Assembly: GCF_029784155.1 (NCBI RefSeq)
Contig: NC_073692.1
Span: forward strand, 323,141,906 to 323,205,905
Direction: 5' to 3'
DNA length: 64,000 nt
DNA from: Uranotaenia lowii
Lineage: Eukaryota > Arthropoda > Insecta > Diptera > Culicidae
Position 1 is the first letter of the stretch; every line of letters begins with the position of its first letter. Made by a program: the position numbers and the translations under genes. The notes beneath the pieces were generated by a model that was given only the letters and a program-made list of their open reading frames with translations, was not told where the DNA came from and did not search any database. Shown piece by piece: positions 12,459-24,708 of this stretch.

Positions 12459-13394
12459 ACACTAAACATACCGACTCTTCGTATATACCTTTTCATACCG
12501 CGAGCGGTCAAATGACGGCAAACACCATTTTCGCTAAAACTCTTTTGTTTCACAACCGATTTCTACAAAATTTATAGTTTTGAAAAGCTTATAACGTGAC
12601 TCAAATATGTTCACCCCATTTTCAGCTACAATCTATTATTTTAAATTAATTTTAAGTCCAAGCAATTTTTATGAAAAAATATACTTCAGAAAAAAGGCTG
12701 TTAATCAGTCATAAAGTGCTCGAAAAAAAATTTCGTTTAGTGCCTAAAAAAGCAGAAGTTAGAAGCTATATGTAGCACATGTGGTACATTTTATTTTATT
12801 ATTATTATTATTATTTTTTTGAGATCATGGCCAAAAAAAATGCTAAATAAGTTGTGTAAAACCCGTTCTTTTCAATAGATCAACAGCCAAAGCTGTTTCT
12901 GTTACAGTAGAACAATTTTTAAAATGTAAATTGAAAAGTTTACGTAATATGCCACATTTTGGCATCTTTAGATTTTTGAAATACGAAATACAAAATTTAT
13001 GACGGCTTTTTAAAGCTAGCTCTTTTTCGAACTTTTTAACAATCTGGATTTTCTGAGACAATTCCTACCCCTGAATTCAGTTTGCTCGGGATTTTGAGTA
13101 TGTGAACGTAAGGTTCAGGCAATAAAACTATATGCAAAAGAAAGCAAATTTCATACCGTTTCTAGTGATGTAACTGCATTGGCGGTGCGATGCTTGATAA
13201 AAATATATGTGGTATAGTACCACATAAGCTATTCGAAAACCACAACACAACACAAAGTTTTAAAAATGTAAAAATACTTGCATTTTAAAAATAAAAATAG
13301 TCCTGTCGTAAAATTTGCAAAAAAATTATATTAATCTAAATCATCATTTAAAGTTCAAAAACCGTCATTGAACCGCCTTCGGTACGTTTAGTGT
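12459..13394. mobile_element. Putative MITE with CACTAAAC ends
   Basis: The left end has ACACTAAACATACCG, then after a short extra segment GCGGTCAAATGACGG. The reverse complement of the right end reads ACACTAAACGTACCG followed directly by GGCGGTTCAATGACGG. The interior is AT-rich and includes a TTA microsatellite near 12790. No coding capacity was found and the target-site duplication is unclear. Confidence 0.55.
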
Positions 13395-13643
13395 TAACAA
13401 TTCAATAAATCGTATTATGGTGTAACATTGGTTTTGTAGAAAATGTGATGTAAATCACTTAAAAACTGTATGGGTTGTGCCATATAGTATGATAAATTTG
13501 TATGGGAGCCCTCCCTCCCTCGAAGCGTAGGGTTCTGAAGCTATTATTGAAACCACCCTCGGTCCTGGAAACGGTCATATGCCAAATTTCCAGTAGTTTC
13601 TGAGCCCATTTGGAACAGACAGACCGATAAACATTCATTTTCA
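13395..13643. other. Repeat-like flank of the mariner element
   Basis: This stretch ends in GACAGACCGATAAACATTC, the style of sequence that closes the interspersed repeats elsewhere in this window. It carries no gene. The minus-strand frame at 13459-13653 has no recognisable domain. Confidence 0.3.
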
Positions 13644-14582
13644 TGTAAAGCATAGATCATCCGAAATCTGGACGCACTGTTTATTATACCATAGCGCTCC
13701 TAGTTGTCGGATCTGAATGTTTTGACAGTACTTTGTTCGAAAATGTTTCCTCTATCAGTGCTTTGCAATCAGTGCAATTTCATTGAGATTCGATTTGATC
13801 CAAAAAAGTTACACTTAATGGAAGCCGCGAGACGAAAAATAATGTTGGACACCCACGTCAAAAACCCGACGTGGTCTGGTTCAAAAATCCTGAAATCTGA
13901 TTTTGAGCGACTTCCTGGCAAAAAAATTTACAAAGCCACTGGTCGGGGCGATGTCCCCGCCAAGTTCAAATTCGTTTTTGCGCATAAGTTTGCAAGAAAT
14001 TGTTTGATCTGGCAAGATATTTGTAACTTCGGACGAAAAACCCCGGTTTTTGTGAAAAACAAGACCATGGACTCCGAAATGTATAAGGAGGAGTGCCTGA
14101 AAAACGTTTTTTTTCCTTACATTAGATCTCATAAAGGACCAGTAAAGTTTTCGCCAGATTTGGCAAGCTGCCACTACAGCAAAGAGGTACTACAGTGGTA
14201 TCGGGCCAACGGGTGGGTGGATTTTGTCGAATAGGCCATCAACCCACCCAACTGCCCTCAATTCCATCCTATCGAAAAATTTTGGGCAATTGTCAAGCAG
14301 AAGATGAAGAAGAATGATAAGACGACTCGGGATGCAACAGAGATGAAGTGATTGTGGAACAAAATGGCCGCTGAGGTCAGCGAATAGGGTGTCCAAACTA
14401 TGATAAGTGGTACTCGACGAAAAGTTCGACATTTCATCAAAAAAACATCGGTAAATTTTTTTTATTATTTTTCCAAAACCCTACATTTTGAGTACAAATC
14501 ATTTTTATTTCGTTTACATAGCTCCGAGATAGACCCGTCTGCGTCTTAATGCGTCCAGATTTTGCGTGATCCATGCTTTACA
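13644..14582 (+). mobile_element. Mariner-type transposon (ITmD37E-like), dead
   Basis: Inverted ends TGTAAAGCATAGATCA (left) and TGTAAAGCATGGATCA (right, reverse complement) are each followed within a few bases by AATCTGGACGCA. They enclose a broken transposase. The length is about 940 bp, shorter than a full mariner (about 1.3 kb), because the N-terminal DNA-binding part is missing. Confidence 0.8.
13704..14440 (+). pseudogene. Mariner-type transposase fragment
   Basis: The open part (13704-14234) has the transposase core: a KIYKATGRGDVPAKFKFVF block, LIWQDIC, and the signature PDLASCHYSKEVLQWY with the second catalytic Asp. The frame then hits a TAG. Just beyond it, in the same frame, come NPPNCPQFHPIEKFW with the third catalytic residue (Glu) and the C-terminal W(N)KMAAEV region, which has two further stops. 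The DNA-binding helix-turn-helix domains are absent, and the segment that should hold the first catalytic Asp is altered. The spacing to the Glu resembles the mosquito ITmD37E group, from recognition. It is inactive. Confidence 0.85.
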
Positions 14583-17303
14583 CCATCTGTGCAAGAATAA
14601 TAAATCTCCATCTAAGAATGATCAAAATCCATATTGTTATCATCTCAAATGGAATTCCCAATACCCGATTACGAAAACATGTAGTTCAAATCAGAGTTGC
14701 AAAATTTCAGATAATCATTTGAAATTGATACTCACCGTGATGAGTATCAATTAAGCAGCACAATGAATTTCGTTGTGATGCTCAAAGCTTTCGATGTCAA
14801 ACGAAATTCACTGAGCATCACATCTAGAAAAAAAATCAGAAATCCAGAATCCCATTAAAGAAATCTTCAGCTATATTCCCCACTTTTTCCCCTACTATTT
14901 TTGACGACTGTTAAATTTGTAACGAATCTATGGAATATTTGAATGTGTCATATAATGTGATTAGCTTTTCACACTAGCGGCACGCCAAGTTGAACGACTC
15001 CAAACGCTTTGATATAAAAAAAATAAGAGCGCTTTAATGATTGGAGTTTATTGAAACTTTTTAATAACGAAAGTTTTAAAGCTCGTGGTGCCTATGTTTT
15101 AAAAAGTGTCTATGTACACAACACACTACCTTATAAATGATGAGAACAACACTTTAATTTTATAATATTATTTGCAAATACGGCGCTTTGGTACCAAACA
15201 ATTTATAACATAATTCCATAGTCAAGACGACTTAAATAAAAAAATATAAAATTCAGTCGTTGACGTTTTGTTGGTTTTCAAAATTAAAAGCAACAACATA
15301 ATATGGGATTAAAAGCAACATTTCTAATCGATTTTCTGGCTATTTGAAATCAATAAAATATGCTTAGTTAGCTAAGCATAGAATACATTAATAGTAAAAT
15401 CGATATTTGTTTTAACTCTCAAGGGCTGAAATTTTTACAAAAAAAAAGATCAAAACTCAGATATTTTTAGGTTTTTTTTTTGTATTTTCTCGGCTGTTGA
15501 CATACAAAAAAAAACATATGTTGAACTGTAATATGATCACAATCATAAAATTTCATGCGGTCCCTTCTTCAGAGCATGTTGTGTACGAGTGAAGGATATC
15601 TAAATTTGGAAATATTAATAAAGATCATGTATTCTAACAAATATGCATCTCTACATTCAGAATTAAAACCTACTTTTTTATATCAACTAAATGAAAAAAT
15701 AGAAGCCGTGATGTCAGTGATAAGCTGTCCTTTGTTTCAACTTTTATTTAAATCTCTTTTCAAACGATCTTTTTTTAAACGTCCTTGGTCCTTGACATCC
15801 CTTCTCTGTTCCAAACTACTCATTGGTAGTGCAATTTTCCGCCGAATTTTTGACAGTAATAGTCACTCAGAGACTGTAAAAGATCCGGAACAACCGTAGA
15901 GAAAACCAATTTTCGAAACCAATCTTAACATTCCCGATTTCACAAAAACCACTTCGAAATGATGTACAAGGCTGTGAATGATCAATTAACAGTCTAAACT
16001 AGCCATTTTAATGAAATTGAACAGTGTTTTTAACAAGGGTTTCACGATTTTCTTTTCAAGGGCATTTTTAAACGTACTCAAAAATCGTTAAAAAAAATCC
16101 AGCTATGATAATTAAAGAACAATTCATTTCTGATGCATGTGTCTAAAAGCTCATAAGATAATAATCAAAAAATTAGAAGTAAGGCCGCTTAACAAAAGAA
16201 GCGATTTTACAATTACTCCAAATGGTAGTACAATAATATTTGATCAATCTTAATATTCAATGGTACATTATTATTTCTGTCATATTCTTTTATCTAATTG
16301 TTTTTCTGCTCGTGGTTCTCAGTCTGAGAAAGCTTTGAAATTCAAGACAAGAACCGTTTGTGATACTCACGATGAGATTACCTAGCATCACACTGAGTTT
16401 CAAAAAGGGAAAATCTCACTCAAAAAATCTCAATCTCATGAGATTTCGCAACCTTGGATCAAATAGCATAAGATATCAACATTTTTAATTGTTTTGCGTT
16501 TTGAAGATTTTTCGAGAAATCCTAAATTTCAATTGAAAAGATGAGGAGATTGAATTTGATCTACTTCGGAACTTCTGTTCCAATCGATAAATTTTCAAAT
16601 TGATTGAAATAGTATCAAATATTTGCAGAGAAATGCAAGTGGTGTATCGTTTAGCTGGACGAACCTTGCGAGAATTTATTATTGATAGAAAGTTCGTGAC
16701 GGAGCAATTAATTATATTGAGCATATTTTAATGCAATCAGCCTTAAGGTTACCGGAACCCGGAAGAATTGGAAGATTGCACTGGCGGAAACGTATCAATT
16801 TTCGATGGAGTTTGGTGAAATTGTTTCTTTATGAAAATTATTTGTTTTTCATATTTACATTATTCTTTTGCTAATTCATCCTATTATCCAAACAGGATTT
16901 CCCCTGAAAAATTTCCTTCCCTCACCTTTCTGATTACAACAACTCTGCACAAAAAAATCATTTTATTGTTTCAGATTATTCTCATTTATGATTACATTGA
17001 CTTGTTGCGATGTACATTAAGGTATCACACTTATCTTTAAAATAATCACTTGGAATGAGTGTTGCATCCAGATTCCCATTTTGACATCTTGTGTTGGTTT
17101 TAATTATGAGTTGTACCTTCTGCATCAGCCAATGCAAAATGTGAGCAGTCACCCAATGCTATGCTATCCTTAATCCTATATTTTGATTGAAAAAATCAGA
17201 TTGAAAATTCCTAGGATCTGTTCCTTCGTAGAGGACAGATGTTTTTCGATTCAAGCTTCATAAGTGAAAATTTCATAATTCCAGCAGTGAGTGTTTTTTT
17301 AAA
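14583..17303. other. AT-rich DNA, no supported gene
   Basis: Nothing with a recognisable domain was found. A 114-residue + frame at 15555-15899 is basic and Phe/Leu-rich and looks like chance coding in AT-rich DNA. Words such as GATGAGTATCA and TGAGCATCACA recur near 14735-14820 and 16370-16440 without forming a clear repeat. Confidence 0.4.
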
Positions 17304-18341
17304 TGGCCGACGAGCTGTTGAAGAATACAGTAGCCTTTAGTTCCCAGATAGTGCCCTCAGTCCAACCTTAGTAGAAACGGCTCGATTTATTAAGGATTTA
17401 GATGCGGACAGGTCACAAATGGAAACCTCTTACAAGGTGGCCGAGGAGAAGTCCCTGTTCATAAAGTTCAGAACTAACGAGGCCATGAAGGATGTAATTG
17501 CACAGAATGCGGAGACTCTTCAGTTTAGGTATTCGAATGGAACAACGGTGAATGTTATAATGACAATAGCAAGTTGCTTTACCCGGTATGTCAGAGTTTT
17601 TGATTTGCCTCCGGAAATTTCGGATGCAAAATAGAAGCTGTATTGGGAAGGTATGGCAGGGTAAAACGGCTGGTGAAGGAAAAATTTCCAGCAGAACTGG
17701 AGTTGGACCTGTTTACTGGTATAAGAGGTGTATTCATGGAAATGACTAGTGAGATCCCAAGTTCATTGTTATTTTGTAATCGTAAAGGGAGAGTTTACTA
17801 CGAGGGACTCAAACAAAAGTGCTATCTTTGTAAGCAAGAGGGCCACCTAAACGCTTCCTGCCCGCAAAGTAGAAACAGAAGATTACAAGCAGATAAAGAT
17901 GTTCACCAACTCGACGGCGTGGTTCTCCCAGCTAGTTCTGCTAGCAGGGTAGAGCAGCAAACTACAGTGAGCTACTCTGGAGAGGTTCAATCTCCTGTTA
18001 TCAAAAGAACTCAACCGGAGGTGCAAACGGAAATTTGCAACTCGACATCAACAAAATAAGACAAGGGACAGACTAAATCTGAAAAGACGGATAGCAGTTT
18101 CACCAAGGTGATCAGAGGTTTTGCAGGACATGAACAAATGGAAGAAGATGCAGAAGAGGTCCAAAAGGAGAGTGCTGTAAAACGGCATCGATCTCACCCT
18201 TCGGAAAACGCCACTGATGAAGATAGCTCCAATCAGCTGGTTTTAAGGTGTACGCGTAGAGCTAAAAAAGGGACGCTGAATATGGTAGCAACAGTACCTA
18301 AAGTTATGCCGGCTAATGTCATTCGTTCAAGAAGTAAATAA
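17304..18341 (+). pseudogene. Isolated gag-like (zinc-knuckle) gene, broken
   Basis: A gag-like or LINE-ORF1-like protein of about 345 residues can be followed through three lesions: a 1-nt frame change near 17340, loss of one base near 17630 (a short A-run), and an in-frame TAA at 18057. It has an RNA-binding-like fold region, then one CX2CX4HX4C knuckle (CYLCKQEGHLNASC at about 17820-17861), then a basic, Ser-rich tail. No reverse transcriptase follows; instead there is about 190 nt of AT-rich sequence, an AATAAA at about 18535 and an A-rich run. It could be a processed copy of a gag-derived host gene or a gag-only remnant of a LOA/jockey-like element. It is not translatable as read. Confidence 0.6.
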
Positions 18342-20604
18342 GTGCTTTCATGATAGGTTTCTTTTTCACACTTGATAATGTTTCAATGGTTCTAATAGAT
18401 TTTTATTGAAATTGGTTGAAAGAGTGAAGGTAGCTTTCAAACAATAAAACGGTTTAGAAGAACAACAAACTTGAAGCAAATAACATTGTTGTATGAATTT
18501 GTTTAGATTGTAAGAAATATTGTGATTTTATAGAATAAAGAAATAATAAGAAAAAAAAGTATGTACTTTTTCACATCAGGGCATTTCATAAGTAATTTTA
18601 CACATTCAGTGCTCATTGTATACAATTCAAAGCATTGTAAAAGAATAAATACATTTTAATTGTTGTTAGTTCTCACAAAACAATCATAATTCCTAAGCCA
18701 TTCGGTTTGATTAGTAGTTTACGAAACATCAAGTGATACTGCGTTCCTGTGATTTTCATACAATGCGATACGCCTGCTTCAGATTTGTAAGACACCTCAG
18801 GACTTCTGGTTCTAAATAGGTTCAAATTTTTTGTTCGCTCCATAACTTCAATGCATCGATATTTACCTTATTGCTAGAAGGATAGACGGAACAACAATGA
18901 GGAAACAAATTTTCTTCTAACAGAAAAAGCTTTTACAACATTCTTAATGCTATTCCACATTTACGTTATTATCCAATTATTTCAGGCAGCTAAAAGGATA
19001 TGCTTTAATACAACGTTTACTATCACTACTTTCATTGTACCTCTCGCTTTCAAAGTGCATCCCGCCATTAAACATTGCAACTTCCATCAGCGCTTTCTTA
19101 CTTTTTCTACAAGCACACGCTAAATGCAAACTAGCTACAACCTATGTATAGGAACCTTGCTCTAACAGCAGACAAACTTTCTTTCTTTCCTTTTTTTTTT
19201 GCTAACACGCCATAATGACGCCAAATCCGGGCGCACAGGGGAACCGGAACACGAATTCTCAGCAGATGTTTTCGCGCTTGACGAAAATATCACGGCAGGT
19301 AAGAAACGTTTGGAAAGCGTGAATGAATGAATGTAGGTGAAGTTCTCTCGCGGGTTTTGAGCTGAAAAAAAACTGTTTAATTGCTCGGCTAATGCGAAAA
19401 GTAACCCTATAGGGCAGCTAAAAGTGTGCTGCGGCTGGTTATTAACCGATAATAAACAAACATTAATCATAACCAGCTGAAATGTAAATACACTGCTCCG
19501 TGCGAAGTGAAAAGTGAGAATAAATGTTGCTGCTAAGTACCAATCAACTGCTGGGGATTTTAGAACCTTGATGCTGTCAGTGAGATGATACGATCGCATC
19601 AAACGACACCTCTTAACTTCCGACATTTGGTTACAATCCTTTGATTTTTTTTTTTTCGATTTATAATATCTTTCAATTTTCATCGGATGAATTTAACTAT
19701 GGTCTATAACAAATACATGTCAATTAGTCGTTCTTCATTTTCCCGATACATACTTTCCTCCTTCACTAATGACATGACGCCATTGTTTAGGGAAACGTTG
19801 ATGATTTACATTTCGGCTTATTTATTTGTCTATCAAACGTTTAACTCACAAACTATATTAGCAGCAACGGCATCAATTGACACCATCTGTCCGATTCGCT
19901 CATATTCCGGTGTTGCTGTTTTGTCAGTGGCAGTCATTTGCCCATCAAATAAAATCCCAACTTTTGTTGATTCTACATTTTCCATGATGTAATCTAAACA
20001 CACAATAGAAGATGACCACAGTTGACTCCACCATCTGATTTTCCAAACATCAATGACGTCACAACCGAATCGCGAGAGTGACGAAGTTTTCAACGCTTGC
20101 TACGAATAAAACCGACATTGTTGAATTTTCATTCAGCTCAGGCGAGTAACGATCTCGATTTGCTTGGGTTAAATTTTCCGAACGCATGGGAAAAGATGCC
20201 AAAGAAGTCTCGTTATTTTCCCGAGCCCTGCTCCGATTTATTCGAATCTTGAAGAACTCAGTTTACAAACAGTCAATGGTTGGAAAAATATTTACGTGAC
20301 ATTATTAGTAAATAACAGCGGCATGTCGGTTCCAGGGAAAGACAGCTTGAAACACTTTTTCACATTAATTGGTTCGGTTTTCCTGTGTGGATCAAACGAA
20401 TAAGCGTTCAGTCGTAAATTGTGGAATGAGAACGAAGAGTTTCAGTTGGACAAATTTATGACGAATCCTTGCAAATTTAAAGACTAATTTTGCTACTTAA
20501 TCAAATAGATTTTTTTTCTCTTTTGAACAAAATTAAACATAGAAAAACAAAAATTCCCTCTTCAAAAAAATTCCGAAGGTAAATAACACTGGTGGAAGCG
20601 GAGA
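18342..20604. other. Intergenic DNA with a GC-richer block
   Basis: 18342-18560 looks like the 3' UTR and A-tail of the gag-like pseudogene. The stretch 19160-20450 is less AT-rich than its surroundings and holds open frames on both strands (173 codons on minus at 19162-19683; 101 codons on plus at 19687-19992) with no domain I recognise. It may be regulatory or untranslated exon sequence. No gene is asserted. Confidence 0.4.
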
Positions 20605-20715
20605 GTACCGTAAACTGGGGGAACTTTGATCACTTTTTTTCATTCATTTTTGAATATGTTGAAAGCGGTTGCTTTTTCGTAATACCTAACAGCCTTAAAA
20701 CCCTTACTGAGGTGT

Positions 20716-21145
20716 TGTTCTGGATCGTCCCACTTCAACTATAGTGGACTGTAAACACTTTCACTTTGGGACGATCAGAACTAAGCATAACTTAGTGCTC
20801 ACTTTACAGTCCGTGTCCGGGGGAGGCAATCAAGGCCCTGGGGAAATGGTTCAGTGATATTTGCACTCCGATCAGTATGAACACTAATATTCGCGGGGGA
20901 GGAATTAACTTTATTTCCCTTTACTTAAGGATCGATCGACGGGGGTACAAAATAACTGGAGCCGATGTGTAGTCAGTGGAGGTTGGAAAAGACTCATTTA
21001 TTTTGGTTTATGATCAGCTGTTGCTGTCGGCACTATCGATAGTCGATCGTGCCCATGGGAGTGAGTTCTCGGGAGAGAATCTAACACTCGGTGATGTGGT
21101 TAGGGTGGCTCGGCTTTATAGCAGTTCATTATATAATCCAAAACA
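20716..21145 (-). repeat. 3' LTR of the BEL element
   Basis: This LTR is 430 bp and identical by eye to 25523-25952. On the element strand the LTR carries TATA-like ATTATATAATG and CTATAAAG near its start and an AATAAA (in CCAAAATAAATGA) further in. Confidence 0.9.
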
Positions 21146-23070
21146 TGCCGGCCCCCTTGAAACCAGCCGGATTTCAATAAAGAAATTTTTAAAAAAAAGT
21201 TTAAAACTAATAACATTTTAAAATTCACTTCTTACATTCTACTAGTTAACATTATAAATTTCTACTTAAAATTGTATACAAGACAAATTTGATTTTTTTT
21301 GTCAAACAGCCCGCTTGTGAAACCGTCGCATGCTCTCGTGCATCGATGCGATCATCGGATCGACAATTTCAATTGCTCGCACTTGCTCCGTGCGTTGTAT
21401 GATGATCTCCTTTCCGAAACCTGTAGCCCATACAGCTGGTGGTGATGATGAAAACAATGCCGTTTGCTTGCGACCGAAATCTCCGGGTGCTTATCGTATG
21501 TAATTACAACAAAGGCAACATGTTTGCTTGCTTTGCGTATGCATGAGAGATACCTATACGGCTGATAGTGGCTGGAATCTTTCCGTTTGGTGGTAATCAT
21601 CATCAATCGAATCTCCTGCTGGTGGTGTGAAATTTCGATTAGCTGGTTGGGACACAATTCCACCCGTTGCTGCTGCTGACTGAGACACTAGGACGTGTCG
21701 ATTCATCGCCCAAATATTTATCGGAAACTTTCTGAACTTGGAAAATTAATAATATTTTGTCGGTGGGTATGCGTTGAAGGCTCGATGTTTTCTTGATGAT
21801 TCTTTCGGTGCGTGGGTTTATGCTGTACTTTAGGAACCAGGGCGACTGTTGTGGTGATGGAAATGGATGATTTTCCGGAATGGACTCTTCTCGTAGGTGG
21901 TTGGGATGCTCTCGATGTCGGAAGTACCGGAAGGTGGATTGGTGAACCGATGGAAAACGTGAAATGGTGCATGGAATATAAGAATGTTCGGAAGAACTCT
22001 AGTTCTATTTAAATGATATTACATCATGCTCCATTGCATAAATTCACCAGACTCATTCTGACATTCTACTGACAAAAACATTTACATGCAGACTCAAAAC
22101 TGACGATTTTTACTGACTCATTCTTACTGAAGTTATTTCTGACGGATTTACAAACGAAGATTTTCTGACATAAATGTTTCTGACAATTGGGGATCTTACA
22201 AAATCTTTTTCTGAATGTGTTTCAATTCTGGTGTTACAATGATCTTGTTATGTCAACTCAACCCAACTGCGATTTCTGGGGAGGACCTTTTTTTTTAGAA
22301 GAAGGACAAATTAACAATCATTTCGACTTAGCATTCTTACTTTATGATAATTATAGGCAGACATCTTTGATCAGATAACCAATTCCATCACTGATGAATG
22401 CGTTTAATGCTTTACTGAACTCTGCGTGTACCTCTCTACGTTGAACAACTGTCGTAGTGTTACAAAGAGAAGTGTAAGATGTAGGACTGCAGCTGCATTC
22501 TGCTGACTAGGCCCACCATCAATCCGTTATTAGATAAAATGCCGGTTGAGGTGTTGCGCTTCATCGAAAGCTACATGTATAGCCTTGTGGTTTTGATGTT
22601 CAGTTTTAGCATTGAATGGTTTAGCGAGTGGTATAAACGCATTATTCAAATTTTTGACCAATCGGACTTTTTATTGGCTCGCTCATTAAGCAATTGATCT
22701 ACTTCATATACTGACAAAATTCTGACTCAAGCGAGGCTCTCCTGATCCACTTGATCAGGTATCTCTGACTGACTTGATTCTTGATGTTGTTCTGACGAAT
22801 TCAAGGCGTTCCTGATCCACAGTGATCAGGCCCCTTTAAACTGACACATAACTCTGAATGTTTCTCTAACCATTTTCGAATACAATCTTGAAGAATCTGA
22901 CCTTTGTGTTGCGCTTTTAATCCGCAAAAATAGACAATACATGGCAGAGCGACTAATGGAAATTTGGCAAATCAAACTTAAACGCGATTTTCGCACCAAT
23001 CTTCCAGTGTTAACGCGAAGCTGTAAAACTGTAATTGCGAAACGGATTCAAAACACGAATGAGTAACGAT
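21146..23070 (-). other. Non-coding 3' half of the BEL element, pol missing
   Basis: Pol would be expected here on the minus strand. Instead about 1.9 kb holds only short frames without recognisable domains. It contains a cluster of CTGAC words (about 22050-22180 and 22710-22900 on +) and two matched stem-loops at 22741-22830. Confidence 0.7.
22741..22830. other. Twin stem-loops CCTGATC...GATCAGG
   Basis: Two hairpins with the same 7-bp stem lie 70 bp apart: 22741-22759 (loop CACTT) and 22811-22830 (loop CACAGT). They sit in the non-coding 3' half of the BEL element amid repeated CTGAC words. Confidence 0.6.
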
Positions 23071-24708
23071 CTAGCAATGGTATGGTCTATCGATGGCAGC
23101 ATTTAAAGGAACGCCCTCACTCCATCTTTGAGTGGGGCCAACAGTGTGCGATAGCGAATTATTTGTGGCAAATTGTGGACATTGTAGTGGGTTAGTTGGT
23201 TGAATTACTGGGAAGGAATCGGTAGATGGAGGAGGCGCTTGGTTTTGTATGCGGTGTGGTTGATACTGTGAGCTATGTCTGAACTGGTTCACCTGTTGTT
23301 GACTGAAAGATATTGGTTGATGTTGTGTACTTGGCATAAAATGGTTCACCGGTTGTTGACTGACAGAACTTAGTCTACGACGCGTTTGTGGAACGGAGGA
23401 AGCGTACGGTTGTGAGTAGCTGCGAGGTGTCCCGTAGTGCAGAAGTGAATGGTGTTTCTTCTGGCAGTAATGGCAGGGACCTTTAGAACAAAACTTTGGA
23501 ATATGTCCAGGAGAAAAACCGTTCGTGCAAAGCCGGTGTTTGTTAGCTTCTGACACACGCTTATCTATGGTCCAACTCTGAAATTCACGACATTGAAATA
23601 CTTTGTGGAAAGCTTCACCGCAGAACACACAACGTCCCCTAGGGTGCGACAATACACGAATGATTGTAGCATTTGATTCGTTGAACCCTGACTCCGGCGC
23701 ATTGGTGGATAGGAGGGATTGGAGAACGAGACACTGATCACGCAAGAAATTCATTATTTTGGCGAACGTAGGAACCTCCTTCGAGTTGTGATGCGTCTCC
23801 CAATGGCGAAGGGTAACTGCATCCAGACGCATACACACCATGTGAGCAAGTATCGTTGACCAATTTTCCGTTAGCTCACCAACCTTACTTAACATTTGCA
23901 AGTTCTTGTCAAAATCACTTATTAACCGATTTAGCGACTCACAGTTTTCTCTTCGCATCGGCTCAATGGCGAAGATCGCATCCAAATGGGCCTTTACAAT
24001 AAGTTTTCTGTTCTCGTATCTCCTTTCGAGTGCATTCCATGCGACTTGATAGTTGGCTGCGGTCATTTCGATAGAGCTAATCTCCTGGAGGGCTTCATCG
24101 GTAACAGACGATCGCAAGTAGGAAAACTTATCAATTTGAGAAAGTTGGCTGTTGTTGTTGATTAGGCTGGTAAACATATCACGAAAGGTAACCCACTCTC
24201 GGATCTTTCCTCCAAATCTGGGTAGTTGAATATCGGGAAGCTTAACTCGAGACATAGCCGAGTTTTCGCTCCCAGGGTCACCCTCTTTTTCAATTGGTTC
24301 TCTAATCTTAGGCCGAAGGTTGAGCAACGCAGCCTTTGAGGGGTAGTACAGCTTCTCGACTTCGGAAGCCACTTCATCGAACTCAGCTTCACGACGAGCA
24401 GCTTGCGTTTTAACTCGACGTTTTCGTTGTGCTTCTGACTCTTCCGTATCCAGCTTCCTTCCTAATTCTTCGTCGTCGAGAATTACCTTCATCCTTCTCT
24501 GCACTTCGTAAAATTTACACATAGCACCATCCAAAGTGTCCAAGCGAACTTCGACTTCCACGTCATGCAGCCCTTTTTGGAATTCTTTGACAAACTCCGC
24601 AATTGACTTGATGGTTCTTCTCAATTGGCGGTCTTGCTCATTCAGTTCGCTGAAGTCAATATCTTCCATGGCTCTACCTTCGTCTTCGTGACCGAGAAAC
24701 GAATTCAA
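23071..24708 (-). CDS. BEL/Pao Gag protein, 545 residues, intact
   Basis: This is a structural (capsid/nucleocapsid) protein of the retrotransposon. The N-terminal ~150 residues are charged and probably helical (FSELNEQDRQLRRTIKSI...). Residues ~165-340 match the DUF1759 type of Pao gag, starting at KLPDIQLPRFGGKIREW and containing the NY..AW..LE.RYENRKLIV block. Around residues 360-430 there is a Cys/His array: CVFCGEAFHKVFQC, then CTNGFSPGHIPKFC and CHYCQKKHHSLLH, typical nucleic-acid-binding knuckles of this family. The tail is Gln/Pro/Ser-rich and ends normally at 23071. There is no frameshift or internal stop. No pol ORF follows in any frame. The start is the first ATG of the frame, about 815 nt after the 5' LTR. 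Confidence 0.9.
   Translation of the reverse strand: MNSFLGHEDEGRAMEDIDFSELNEQDRQLRRTIKSIAEFVKEFQKGLHDVEVEVRLDTLDGAMCKFYEVQRRMKVILDDEELGRKLDTEESEAQRKRRVKTQAARREAEFDEVASEVEKLYYPSKAALLNLRPKIREPIEKEGDPGSENSAMSRVKLPDIQLPRFGGKIREWVTFRDMFTSLINNNSQLSQIDKFSYLRSSVTDEALQEISSIEMTAANYQVAWNALERRYENRKLIVKAHLDAIFAIEPMRRENCESLNRLISDFDKNLQMLSKVGELTENWSTILAHMVCMRLDAVTLRHWETHHNSKEVPTFAKIMNFLRDQCLVLQSLLSTNAPESGFNESNATIIRVLSHPRGRCVFCGEAFHKVFQCREFQSWTIDKRVSEANKHRLCTNGFSPGHIPKFCSKGPCHYCQKKHHSLLHYGTPRSYSQPYASSVPQTRRRLSSVSQQPVNHFMPSTQHQPISFSQQQVNQFRHSSQYQPHRIQNQAPPPSTDSFPVIQPTNPLQCPQFATNNSLSHTVGPTQRWSEGVPLNAAIDRPYHC

Noticed and set aside
15555..15899. 114-codon + frame
   Set aside because: It is Phe/Leu/Ser-rich from AT-rich DNA, with no recognisable domain and no neighbours.
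19162..19683. 173-codon minus-strand open frame
   Set aside because: It has no domain, low-complexity Lys ends and no splice or promoter support. It may be chance in a GC-richer block.
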